A stretch of 17,993 bases of DNA, taken from JBFELO01 sp041552055 (GTDB lineage: Bacteria; Acidobacteriota; Thermoanaerobaculia; Thermoanaerobaculales; Sulfomarinibacteraceae). The position numbers were made by a program, and so were the translations under genes. This document shows, one piece after another, positions 1 to 7,201 of the stretch. The stretch is taken from positions 1 through 17,993 of the forward strand of contig JBFELO010000094.1 in assembly GCA_041552055.1 (NCBI GenBank), in the 5' to 3' direction. Below the pieces are notes generated by a model. That model was not told the origin of the DNA. It ran no database searches and saw only the letters and a program-made list of their open reading frames with translations. Each line of letters opens with the position of its first letter. The stretch's first letter is position 1.

Positions 1-93
1 AACCTCGACAAGGTGTGGCAGCTCGTGCGGTCCGAAGACCGATTCGTCGAGTACATCCAGGGCGAGACCCGCGAGTTCCTCGGGGAGGGCTGA
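1..93 (+). CDS. C-terminal end of a probable ArsF-like (nitroreductase-subunit family) protein, partial
   Basis: Only the last 30 codons are inside the window, read in frame from base 1 and ending with TGA at 91-93. The visible tail (NLDKVWQLVRSEDRF, ending REFLGEG) is charged and soluble. It resembles the C-terminal helix of small thioredoxin-fold proteins annotated as ArsF family, which typically sit directly upstream of ArsG-type permeases. The stop overlaps the next start (TGATG), so the two genes are probably translationally coupled. Identification rests on context and a weak tail resemblance; the domain that would prove it lies outside the window. Confidence 0.5.
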   Translation, partial: NLDKVWQLVRSEDRFVEYIQGETREFLGEG

Positions 94-782
94 TGGAGCC
101 TGGTTGGTTCGCGGTGGGGACTGCCCTGTGGCTGGGCATTTTGACTTCGATCAGCCCCTGCCCGCTCTCCACCAACATCGTCGCCGTGTCCTATGTCGGC
201 CGGAGGGTGGGCAGCGGCCGAGCGGTGTTGACGTCCGGTGCGCTCTACACCATAGGACGCAGCCTCGTCTACCTGGTCCTGGGGGCGGCGTCGGTGTGGT
301 CCCTGATGTCCATGGTGTCGGTGTCGAGCTTTCTCCAGGGGACGTTTTCGCGCCTCCTCGGCCCGCTCTTGGTCGCGCTCGGTCTGCTCTTGTTCGGCGT
401 CTTCGAGCTCACGGTTCCCTCGGTGGGGGTCGGCGACGATTTGCGGGAAAGGGTCGACCGGGCCGGCGTCTGGGGCGCTGGAGTGCTCGGACTGGTCTTC
501 GCTCTCGCCTTCTGCCCGGTTTCGGCCGGGCTGTTCTTCGGCGGCCTGGTGCCCCTGGCGGTTGAACGAAGCTCGCCGCTGTTGCTGCCCATGGTGTACG
601 GAGTTGGCACCGCACTGCCGGTTGCCGCATTCGCCGTTCTGTTGGCGGCCGGTGTCGGCTGGTTGGGCAAAGCGTTGGACCGGGTGCAGGTCTTCGAACT
701 CTGGGCACGCAGGATCACCGCGGTGGTGTTCATAACCGTGGGCGTGTACGAAACCCTACGCTCGACGCTCTACCTGATCTGA
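93..782 (+). CDS. ArsG-like / CcdA-DsbD-type integral membrane protein
   Basis: A 229-aa polytopic membrane protein with about six hydrophobic segments. Two Cys-Pro sites stand out: C23 in an SPCPLSTN motif at the end of the first helix, and C141 in a CPVSAGLFFG motif. This pair is the hallmark of the CcdA/DsbD superfamily, which carries reducing equivalents across the membrane. The CPLSTN form is typical of the branch named ArsG, proposed to export trivalent aromatic arsenicals. I chose ATG 93 because it overlaps the upstream stop and begins the membrane protein directly; an upstream in-frame start at 15 would add a 26-residue tail translated from inside the preceding gene. The CcdA-like fold is well supported. 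Whether the substrate is an organoarsenical, another metalloid or electrons is not shown by the sequence. Confidence 0.78.
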   Translation: MEPGWFAVGTALWLGILTSISPCPLSTNIVAVSYVGRRVGSGRAVLTSGALYTIGRSLVYLVLGAASVWSLMSMVSVSSFLQGTFSRLLGPLLVALGLLLFGVFELTVPSVGVGDDLRERVDRAGVWGAGVLGLVFALAFCPVSAGLFFGGLVPLAVERSSPLLLPMVYGVGTALPVAAFAVLLAAGVGWLGKALDRVQVFELWARRITAVVFITVGVYETLRSTLYLI

Positions 783-847
783 TCACGGGGAGTGTGACGC
801 TCCGCCGCTGCAGACCGCCCGCGATTCCCGGAATCACCCACGGTCGC

Positions 848-856
848 TATGATAAT
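848..856 (+). promoter_or_regulatory. possible -10 region for the TauE/SafE gene
   Basis: TATGATAAT contains two overlapping close matches to the sigma-70 -10 element (TATGAT and GATAAT). It lies about 35-40 nt before the GTG start with the strong ribosome site. The -35 match 17 nt upstream is poor. If this is the -10, the ATG at 849 lies inside the promoter and cannot be the translation start, which supports GTG 891. Confidence 0.3.
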
Positions 857-890
857 GCCCGGTGAGAAACGCGAGCCAGGGGAGGTGCAG

Positions 891-1850
891 GTGGAGTTTT
901 CGGTCTCGGGCGTGACGGTCCATCCGCTGTTGCCGCCGCTGGTGGCTTTCGTGATCTCGTTTTTCACCTCCATGGGGGGGGTGTCCGGGGCCTTCCTGCT
1001 GCTGCCTTTCCAGATGAGCGTGCTCGGCTTCACCAGCCCGTCGGTGAGCGCCACCAATCAGCTCTTCAACATCGTGGCGATTCTGAGCGGGGTGCTCCGT
1101 TACATCCGCGAGGGACGGATGGTCTGGCCGCTGACCTGGACCGTGATCGCCGGGACGCTCCCGGGCGTGCTGGTCGGCGTGTTCGTTCGGGTGCGCTGGT
1201 TGCCGGACCCGAAGAGCTTCAAGCTGTTTGCCGGGCTCGTGTTGCTGTACATCGGTACCCGGCTGGCTCGACAGGTCGTCGGGAGGGGACAGTCGGGAGC
1301 GAATCGCGACAACGCGGAGGAGAGGTTCCAGAGTCTGGTGGCGGCCCACGATCGGCGCGTCGAGACCGACGTCGCGGCCGGGCGGGAGGAGATCCCGCGG
1401 GTGGCGGTCCGCCACTTCGGCCTCGGTCGTATCGAGTACGAGTTCTACGGCGAGGTGTACGATTTCCCGACCTTCGGCATTTTCGCACTCAGCCTCGTGG
1501 TCGGGATCGTGGGCGGCGTCTACGGCATCGGCGGCGGCGCGATCATGGCGCCGTTCTTCTTGACCGTGTTTCGGCTACCCGTCTACACCGTGGCCGGGGC
1601 GGCGCTGATGGGAACGTTCATCACGTCGGTCGCCGGGGTCATATTCTTCCAGGCGATCGCGCCGTTCTACCCGGACCTGACCGTCGCCCCTGACTGGGCG
1701 CTCGGCGTGATGTTCGGCCTCGGAGGAGCGGCCGGCATGTACTTCGGGGCCCGAACCCAGAAGTTCATCCCGGCGCGAGCCATCAAGGCGATGCTGGGCC
1801 TGGTCGTGCTGTTCACCGCTGCGAGGTACGTCATCGGCTTTTTCTGGTGA
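891..1850 (+). CDS. TauE/SafE (TSUP) family membrane permease
   Basis: A 319-aa multi-spanning membrane protein of the TauE/SafE family, whose members move sulfite, sulfoacetate and other small anions or sulfur compounds. Both halves carry the family's Gly-rich first-helix pattern: SMGGVSGAF near the N-terminus and VGGVYGIGGGAI in the second half. A long hydrophilic loop of roughly 70 residues (about 133-200) separates the halves, larger than in minimal members. I chose GTG 891 because GGGGAGG lies about 6 nt upstream; an ATG at 849 gives a 333-residue version with no good ribosome site. The gene follows the ArsG-like gene after 108 bp and converges on the HgcAB-like gene with only 34 bp between stops. 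The substrate is unknown. Confidence 0.85.
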   Translation: MEFSVSGVTVHPLLPPLVAFVISFFTSMGGVSGAFLLLPFQMSVLGFTSPSVSATNQLFNIVAILSGVLRYIREGRMVWPLTWTVIAGTLPGVLVGVFVRVRWLPDPKSFKLFAGLVLLYIGTRLARQVVGRGQSGANRDNAEERFQSLVAAHDRRVETDVAAGREEIPRVAVRHFGLGRIEYEFYGEVYDFPTFGIFALSLVVGIVGGVYGIGGGAIMAPFFLTVFRLPVYTVAGAALMGTFITSVAGVIFFQAIAPFYPDLTVAPDWALGVMFGLGGAAGMYFGARTQKFIPARAIKAMLGLVVLFTAARYVIGFFW

Positions 1851-1864
1851 TCGCCGGCTGTGAC

Positions 1865-1899
1865 GGGACTGCCGGTCCCACCGATCAGGTCGACACCTG
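1865..1899. terminator. weak hairpins between convergent genes
   Basis: Two small inverted repeats lie in and beside the 34-bp gap between the convergent stops. GGGAC (1865-1869) pairs with GTCCC (1875-1879) across a 5-nt loop. CAGGT (1886-1890) pairs with ACCTG (1895-1899) across a 4-nt loop, overlapping the end of the HgcAB-like gene. Neither has a T tract on either strand, so intrinsic termination is only possible, not shown. Confidence 0.25.
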
Positions 1900-3000
1900 A
1901 ACCGTGCGGTCGCCGATCAGGTTGAGCCGGGTGCGGCGAATGGTGGCCGGCTCCACCATCCGGCCGTCCGGGTAGGTGAAGGTGAGGGCGTCCTCCGGGC
2001 ACTGGACGATGCAGGCCGCGCACGCGATGCACGCGCCCGGTGCTGCGATCACCGCGCGCGCCGGGTTCTCCGCCAAACGCAGCACGGCGCTCGGGCACAC
2101 CTGGACGCAGTCGGCGGCGCCGCTGCAGCGCTCCACGTCGAGCGTGATATCGGGTGTTCCGCCTCGGCTGTTCACCGAACCCGGGTACAGGGGTGTGGTC
2201 CCCGTGATGTCGACCGACAGAATCACCATCCCAAGGACCGAAGAGAGGATAACGACCACCTGACCCGGTGCGGTCCGCGCGCCGAAAGACACGAGCACCG
2301 CGCCGCCGATCGCGGCCCCCAGCAGCGCTGCCGCGAAGAAGGTCACCCAGCGTACACCGCCGGTGATCGGCACCCGGGGTATGCAGGCAAACAAGCCCAT
2401 GACGGCGACCACGAGGGACGTGACCACCGCCACCATCGCGAGCCAGCCGTCGATGAGCAGGGACAACGAACCCAACACCAGCGCCATGGTGGGAATCCAG
2501 ATCCACGCCATCTCGATCCGCTCCCGCAGCGGAAAGGTGGCCGTCCGTTCCCGGCCACGCACCGAACCGCCCCGGCGCAGAACTGCCGGCAGGTCCTCCA
2601 GTCGCGCCGGCCCCCAGAGCGTGCTCCATCCCGTCGCGTCCTCGATCGGCCGGCGCTCGACGCCGGTCGCCGCCAGTTGGGGGAGCATCAGCTCTCGATG
2701 GTCGACACAGTCGGCGATGCCCGACGTGCGGAGAACCGAGATCACGTCATGGTGGGTGAGGTGGCCGCCGCCCGCCGCGCACCACACGTTGATGCCGTTC
2801 GAGTTGGCCACCAGCAGCCATGCGTCGAAGCCGTTGAGGACGTCGCGGAGCCGCCGTACGGTGAGCGTGAAGTTGCCGGTGAGGAGGACCGGCGACGACC
2901 GGTCGGGACTGCCGATTCGATAGAGGCCGGTGGGTGCGCGGTGGGGGAACAGCCGGAGGAGGGTGTCCCGGAGGTAGTGGGGAACATCGCCAATCCTCAC
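1885..3000 (-). CDS. HgcAB-like fusion: corrinoid-binding membrane protein with C-terminal two-cluster ferredoxin
   Basis: A 371-aa protein with three parts. Residues about 35-145 resemble the corrinoid-binding domain of HgcA and the CdhD/CFeSP family: N71-V-W-C74-A-A-G cap-helix motif, then LPQLAATGV at 106-114 and a WGPARLEDLPA segment at 129-139. Residues about 165-267 form four hydrophobic helices. Residues 288-345 form a ferredoxin with C292, C298, C302-Pro and a complete C324-C327-C330-C334-Pro set. In mercury methylators HgcA (corrinoid plus membrane) and HgcB (ferredoxin) are separate proteins; here they are fused. Differences from true HgcAB are clear: the motif Lys is G78, the second Cys of the first cluster is A295, and no vicinal Cys pair ends the protein. 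The GTG start overlaps the upstream methyltransferase stop by 4 nt and has GGAGG at 3009-3005. Corrinoid-dependent methyl transfer at the membrane is likely; mercury as substrate is doubtful. Confidence 0.85.
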   Translation of the reverse strand: MRIGDVPHYLRDTLLRLFPHRAPTGLYRIGSPDRSSPVLLTGNFTLTVRRLRDVLNGFDAWLLVANSNGINVWCAAGGGHLTHHDVISVLRTSGIADCVDHRELMLPQLAATGVERRPIEDATGWSTLWGPARLEDLPAVLRRGGSVRGRERTATFPLRERIEMAWIWIPTMALVLGSLSLLIDGWLAMVAVVTSLVVAVMGLFACIPRVPITGGVRWVTFFAAALLGAAIGGAVLVSFGARTAPGQVVVILSSVLGMVILSVDITGTTPLYPGSVNSRGGTPDITLDVERCSGAADCVQVCPSAVLRLAENPARAVIAAPGACIACAACIVQCPEDALTFTYPDGRMVEPATIRRTRLNLIGDRTVQVST

Positions 3001-3665
3001 GCGGCCTCCAGCGGGCAGCGACCGTGGACCACGGTGAGATCGGTGAGTATGCGCTCCTCGGTGACGTCGACGAACCCGGCGTCAACGACTTGTTCGACGA
3101 GATCCGCCACCGGACGGGTCGTGGTCCGTGCGACGAGAGATGCGGCGATCGCCTGCGGCAGGCGAAGCAGGCGGTACAGCAGACGGGCGTGCCACGACGC
3201 GGGCACGACCTCGTCCGCCAGCACCAGGTCACCTCCCGGGGCGAGCCGGCTGCTCGCGACGGAGAGCAGGTAGGACTGCTCATCGGCGGACAGCTCGCTC
3301 AGCAGCAAACACGCCGTGATGCCGTCGAAAGAGCCCGGACCGAACCGGTCCTCGATCTCCGCCAGACCGAGCTCGAGCCACTCGACGCGCCCCCCATGGA
3401 GAGTTGCAACGTCCTTCGACCGCGCGACCTCCAACATCTCGGCGTTGATGTCGATGGCGGTCACATCGGCACCGCGGGCGGCACACGCGAGCGCGACCGC
3501 CCCGGTGCCGCAACCGATGTCCAGGATCCGCCGTCCCGGGGAGGCCGCCCGTTCGGCCACCGCCTCGTAGACACGGTCGATACGGCCCCGACTCAGCAGC
3601 CGCATGCCCCGGTCGTACCGATGGGCGGATGACTCCAGGAGGCGCATGAAGAAGTAGCTGGCCAT
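2997..3665 (-). CDS. cpaM: class I SAM-dependent methyltransferase, CpaM-like (corrinoid-protein-associated)
   Basis: A 222-aa Rossmann-fold methyltransferase. Motif I is ILDIGCGTG (residues 47-55), the acidic residue of motif II is D72 in AIDIN, and SFDGITACLLLSEL (112-125) is the post-motif strand. The N-terminus (YFFMRLLES, then RYDRGMRLLSRGR) matches methyltransferases that accompany HgcAB-like fusion proteins, for which the name CpaM has been used. It is the first gene of a two-gene minus-strand operon. Its TGA overlaps the GTG of the HgcAB-like gene in GTGA, so expression is probably coupled. A plausible role is methylating the corrinoid or a downstream acceptor with SAM, but the acceptor is unknown. 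ATG 3665 is the first start; an in-frame ATG six codons later is an alternative. The methyltransferase class is secure; the CpaM label rests on N-terminal resemblance and context. Confidence 0.82.
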   Translation of the reverse strand: MASYFFMRLLESSAHRYDRGMRLLSRGRIDRVYEAVAERAASPGRRILDIGCGTGAVALACAARGADVTAIDINAEMLEVARSKDVATLHGGRVEWLELGLAEIEDRFGPGSFDGITACLLLSELSADEQSYLLSVASSRLAPGGDLVLADEVVPASWHARLLYRLLRLPQAIAASLVARTTTRPVADLVEQVVDAGFVDVTEERILTDLTVVHGRCPLEAA

Positions 3666-3691
3666 GAAGTCCGCCGAGATTTCCGGTCTTC

Positions 3692-3745
3692 ATGTTACCC
3701 GACCTCCGGGCTCTCGACGAGGTCTCGGGCGAGACGTGAACATGT
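3692..3745. promoter_or_regulatory. divergent intergenic region with two palindromes
   Basis: The 196-bp gap between the CpaM-like gene (minus) and the esterase (plus) must hold both promoters. It contains GTCTCG-GG-CGAGAC (3722-3735), a perfect 6-bp inverted repeat, and immediately after it AACATGTT (3738-3745), an 8-bp palindrome. On the minus strand TAACAT (3697-3692) is a possible -10 for the CpaM-like gene, with a poor -35. The palindromes could be operators for a dimeric repressor; no regulator gene is in the window. Confidence 0.3.
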
Positions 3746-3861
3746 TGTGAAATCGAGGCGAGTCCGGCGCGGAAGGTACAACTCTCAAGAGGTTTCTGCG
3801 TAGCGAATGGCATGTATGACGAGGCGCGGTCCTGCCCATCGATCGCGTGGAGGAGGTCGTG

Positions 3862-5067
3862 ATGAATCGTGTTGTGTGTGTGTTCGTTCTGCTCGTGCTT
3901 ACCGCCGGTCTTGCCGTTGCCGGGGAGCCGATCACCATCGGCGAGCGGGTGACCCTCCATTCCGAGATTCTCGACGAGGATCGCACGATCCTCGTATCGA
4001 CACCGGACAACTACGCCCAGAACCAGCAGCGGTACCCGGTGCTCTACATGACCGACGGCGACGCCCACCTCACCCACACTCGGGGGACGGTGGACTTCCT
4101 CGCCCGGAACGGGCTGATGCCCCAGGTCATCATCGTCGGCGTCACCAACACCGACCGGACGCGGGATTTGTCGCCGACCCACGCAAACACGGTCCGCGAG
4201 GACGGCACCGTTCGGGAGAACCCCACCAGCGGTGGTGGACCCAGGTTCCTGGACTTCTTCTCGTCCGAGCTCTTACCGTACATCGACTCCCACTATCGAA
4301 CCCAGCCCTTCCGGCTGTTCTCCGGCCACTCCTTCGGTGGCCTGTTCGCCCTCAACGCCGCATTCACGCGTCCCGACATGTTTCAGGCGGTGCTTGCGGT
4401 GAGCCCGAGTCTGAGTTGGGACGACGAGCTGCCGTTGCGGCAGGCGAAGTCGTTCGGCAACCCCCACGGAAAACTTTCGTTGACCTTGTTCGTGGCGATG
4501 GCCGACGAGGAGGAGGGCGATCCCAAACCGACCCGGCTCGATCGGCTGGAGCAGTCGCTTCAACAGGCTTCGATCGACGGATTCGACTGGTACGTGAAGC
4601 GCATGCCTGACGAGAACCACGGGTCGGTGGTGCTGCGCGCCCACTACTGGGGCCTTCGCGAGGTCTTCGAGCCGTGGAGCCTGCAGTCCGATCCCGAGAC
4701 GGGTCTGCTCGCCGAGGGGATGGACGAGCTGCAGGCGCACTACGCGAAGCTGTCGAAACGGTACGGGTTCGAGATCGTGCCGTCAGAAGACTCGGTCAAC
4801 CGAATCGGTTACCAGTTCCTCGGCAGGGAGGACTACGATCACGCCATCGAGTTCTTCAAGTACAACGTGAAGCTGTACCCGAACTCGGCAAACGTGTACG
4901 ACAGCCTCGGCGAGGCGTTCGAGAACGCCGGAAAACTCGACGAGGCCCTGGCGAGCTACTCGCGGGCGGTCGACAATGCGCCCAAGATCGGTGACGATCG
5001 GCTGCCCATCTTCACCGAGAACCGCAATCGCGTGAAGGAGCTCATCGAACGGCAAGAGCAGGGCTGA
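3862..5067 (+). CDS. secreted alpha/beta hydrolase (IroE/esterase D-like) with C-terminal TPR
   Basis: A 401-aa protein starting with a clear signal peptide (MNRVVCVFVLLVLTAGLAVA, cleavage expected near A20-G21), so it is probably periplasmic. Residues 25-270 are a predicted-hydrolase fold of the IroE/esterase D type (COG2819 group): the nucleophile elbow is GHSFGG with S157, and H253 in ENHGS is the likely catalytic His. Known relatives hydrolyse siderophore triesters or short acyl esters; no siderophore genes are nearby, so the substrate is open. Residues about 310-377 form tetratricopeptide-type helices (DYDHAIEFFKYNVKLYPNS, then AGKLDEALASYSRAV), a common appended module. I chose ATG 3862 over the in-frame start at 3847 because GGAGGAGG sits 6 nt upstream and the signal peptide then begins at residue 1. 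Confidence 0.85.
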   Translation: MNRVVCVFVLLVLTAGLAVAGEPITIGERVTLHSEILDEDRTILVSTPDNYAQNQQRYPVLYMTDGDAHLTHTRGTVDFLARNGLMPQVIIVGVTNTDRTRDLSPTHANTVREDGTVRENPTSGGGPRFLDFFSSELLPYIDSHYRTQPFRLFSGHSFGGLFALNAAFTRPDMFQAVLAVSPSLSWDDELPLRQAKSFGNPHGKLSLTLFVAMADEEEGDPKPTRLDRLEQSLQQASIDGFDWYVKRMPDENHGSVVLRAHYWGLREVFEPWSLQSDPETGLLAEGMDELQAHYAKLSKRYGFEIVPSEDSVNRIGYQFLGREDYDHAIEFFKYNVKLYPNSANVYDSLGEAFENAGKLDEALASYSRAVDNAPKIGDDRLPIFTENRNRVKELIERQEQG

Positions 5068-5121
5068 CCAGTCTGCCTCCTCGTCGGGCGACGCTCGAGG
5101 ACCTGATACCGTGAGCGGTAC

Positions 5122-6252
5122 ATGGTCGCAGGTAAGCCGATCGAAGTCAGTTGCGAGGACGCGCGGGAATTCCTGGTCGGGCATCTCGGCCTGTGCCGCG
5201 ACCGGAGTCGGGGAAGCGCCCGCGGGGTCCGGGATCTCCTATCCGACCTGCGCTGCATCCAGCTCGACCCGCTCGATCGGATCGGCACCAACGCCGACCT
5301 GGTCGCCCTCGCGCGAGTGCCGGGAATCGCCCGCGGGGACGTCTACTCCCACCTGCTGCCGGGCCACGCCTTCGAGCACATGGCCAAGGAGCGCTGCCTG
5401 CTGCCGGCTTCGGCCTTCCCCTACTACCGAAAACGGATGGTGGACGGCTACCGTCACCGGTGGGATGGGATTATGGATCTGTCGGAGGCGCTGCTGTCGG
5501 AGGTGTTGGCCGAGATATCAGAACGCGGCCCGATCGCCCAGACCGAGCTGTCCGATCGCGGCCGGCTGACCCCTCCCAAGGACGCGTGGCTCCGGGACAC
5601 GATCCCGACCACCAGCGTCGCCGTCGAAAAGCTCTGGAACCGGGCTCAGGTGGTGGTCTGTGGCCGTGCGGGTAACAACAAGGTGTACGACGTGCCCGCG
5701 CGGGCGCTGCCGGACGTGTACGATGTCGAACCGACGTTGGAGTTCGACCGCTGGGCGCTGCTGGGGAGAGTGGAGGCGGTGGGATTGATGGCGATGACCG
5801 CCGGACCGCAGTGGAAGGTGATCGAGGAGTCGCGGACCTCGGACCTCCCGCAGGAGCTGGTGGCGGAGGGGTTGCTGGACATGGTGACGATCGAAGGCTC
5901 CTCGAGGAAGTACCTCGCGCCGGCCGGGTTCCTGACTCGTGAGTTTCCGGAGGATGACGGCAGGATGCGCATTCTGGGCCCTCTCGATCCGCTCGTCTGG
6001 GACCGCAAACTGGTGCAGCAAATATTCGACTTCGACTACGTCTGGGAGGTCTACAAGCCCAAGGCCAAGAGGATCTGGGGCTACTATGTGTGTCCGATCC
6101 TGCACCGGGGGCGGATGGTCGGGCGGTTCGAGGGTCGGACCTCCGACAAGCGGCTCGAGGTCGAGCAGCTGTGGGTCGAGGATGGGGCCGAGTTCGACGA
6201 TCAGGCGTGGCGGGCCGCCCTCGAGCGTCACGAGGCCGCAGTGGGATCATGA
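5122..6252 (+). CDS. YcaQ/AlkX-type winged-helix DNA glycosylase
   Basis: A 376-aa protein of the HTH_42 (YcaQ/AlkZ) family, glycosylases that remove bulky alkylated or cross-linked bases. The N-terminal DLRCIQLDPLDRI segment carries the catalytic QxD form (Q47, D49) seen in E. coli YcaQ-like enzymes rather than the QxQ of antibiotic self-resistance AlkZ. Further family features are the H-L-L-P-G-H-A-F-E-H-M stretch (about 74-84), a winged-helix middle region around 125-200, and a C-terminal beta-rich part containing LGPLDPLVWDRKL. Length is slightly below the usual 380-410. No strong ribosome site precedes ATG 5122. It stands 54 bp after the esterase and has no obvious functional partner here. 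Confidence 0.82.
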   Translation: MVAGKPIEVSCEDAREFLVGHLGLCRDRSRGSARGVRDLLSDLRCIQLDPLDRIGTNADLVALARVPGIARGDVYSHLLPGHAFEHMAKERCLLPASAFPYYRKRMVDGYRHRWDGIMDLSEALLSEVLAEISERGPIAQTELSDRGRLTPPKDAWLRDTIPTTSVAVEKLWNRAQVVVCGRAGNNKVYDVPARALPDVYDVEPTLEFDRWALLGRVEAVGLMAMTAGPQWKVIEESRTSDLPQELVAEGLLDMVTIEGSSRKYLAPAGFLTREFPEDDGRMRILGPLDPLVWDRKLVQQIFDFDYVWEVYKPKAKRIWGYYVCPILHRGRMVGRFEGRTSDKRLEVEQLWVEDGAEFDDQAWRAALERHEAAVGS

Positions 6253-6327
6253 ACAGGGACGAGTGACGGGTCGCCGAGTGGGAAACGCCACCGGAGAGCG
6301 GCCCGTGTGGAACGAGGAGTGCGACCG

Positions 6328-7194
6328 ATGAAGGACAGCGTGGACGAGCTGGTCAGGCTCCTGCGGCTCGACGAGGTGGTGCAGGATCGATACCTCGGTG
6401 AGACGATAGACCTCGGCTGGGGGCGGCTGTTCGGCGGCCACGTGCTGGGGCAATCGCTGAGCGCGGCATCGCACACGGTGAGCCGGGAATGGCTGGCGCA
6501 CTCGCTGCACGGGTACTTCCTGCGGCCCGGCGCGGTAGATGCGCCGGTGCTGTACGAGGTGGACCGGATCCGCGACGGCACGAGCTTCGCGACGAGACGG
6601 GTCGTCGCACGGCAGAAAGGGGAGGTGATCCTCAACATGGCGGCGTCGTTTCATCGCGAGGAGGCGGGTTTCGACCACCAGACGACGATGCCGGAGGTTC
6701 CCCCGCCGGAACAGCTCGCGTCCGAGTTCGAGCTGAGGCAAGCCGTCGTCGACAAGATTCCGGAACCATTTCGGGACTCGTGGACGCGGGAACGACCGAT
6801 CGAGCTGCGGCCGGTGGAACAGATCGACTTTTTCCAGCCCGAGATTCAGGAGCCGCGCCGACACGTCTGGTTTCGTGCCCGAAACACGCTACCCGATGAC
6901 CCGGTCCTTCACCGCTGCCTGCTCGCCTACACCTCCGACTTCGCGTTGCTGGCCACCGCACTCCTGCCGTACGGAGTCACCTATCTCCATCCCGACATGC
7001 AGGTCGCGAGTCTCGACCACGCGATGTGGTTCCACCGCGACTATCGCGTCGATGACTGGCTGCTGTACGCGATGGACAGCCCGTCGGCCTCGAACGCCCT
7101 CGGGTTCACGCGTGGCGCGGTGTTCGATCGTCGCGGTCGACAGGTGGCGTCGGTGGCCCAGGAAGGCCTGATCCGAAAGCGATTCACGTCGTGA
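6328..7194 (+). CDS. tesB: acyl-CoA thioesterase II (TesB family)
   Basis: A 288-aa double-hotdog thioesterase that hydrolyses acyl-CoA to free acid and CoA in the cytoplasm. Length matches E. coli TesB (286 aa), and the catalytic triad falls at the same numbers: D204 in YTSDF, S228 in QVASLDHA (Thr in E. coli, Ser in many homologues) and Q278 in AQEGL. The N-terminal hotdog contains LFGGHVLGQSL and the SFHR strand end typical of the family. ATG 6328 is preferred over a GTG at 6307 because GAGGAG lies 8 nt upstream and the family length fits. It opens a stretch of acyl-CoA genes that continues to 10656. Confidence 0.92.
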   Translation: MKDSVDELVRLLRLDEVVQDRYLGETIDLGWGRLFGGHVLGQSLSAASHTVSREWLAHSLHGYFLRPGAVDAPVLYEVDRIRDGTSFATRRVVARQKGEVILNMAASFHREEAGFDHQTTMPEVPPPEQLASEFELRQAVVDKIPEPFRDSWTRERPIELRPVEQIDFFQPEIQEPRRHVWFRARNTLPDDPVLHRCLLAYTSDFALLATALLPYGVTYLHPDMQVASLDHAMWFHRDYRVDDWLLYAMDSPSASNALGFTRGAVFDRRGRQVASVAQEGLIRKRFTS

Positions 7195-7201
7195 ATCGCC
7201 T

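Noticed and set aside
849..851. ATG 849 as start of the TauE/SafE gene
   Set aside because: There is no ribosome site upstream and it lies in a possible -10 element; GTG 891 has a strong site and places the first membrane helix normally.
1865..1879. Confident rho-independent terminator between the convergent genes
   Set aside because: The stem is only five base pairs and no T tract follows on either strand, so it is kept as a weak feature only.
1885..3000. Calling the fusion a true mercury methylase (hgcA/hgcB) or the CODH/ACS corrinoid subunit (cdhD)
   Set aside because: The motif Lys, one cluster Cys and the terminal Cys pair are missing, and no CODH/ACS genes are near; only the HgcAB-like label is supported.
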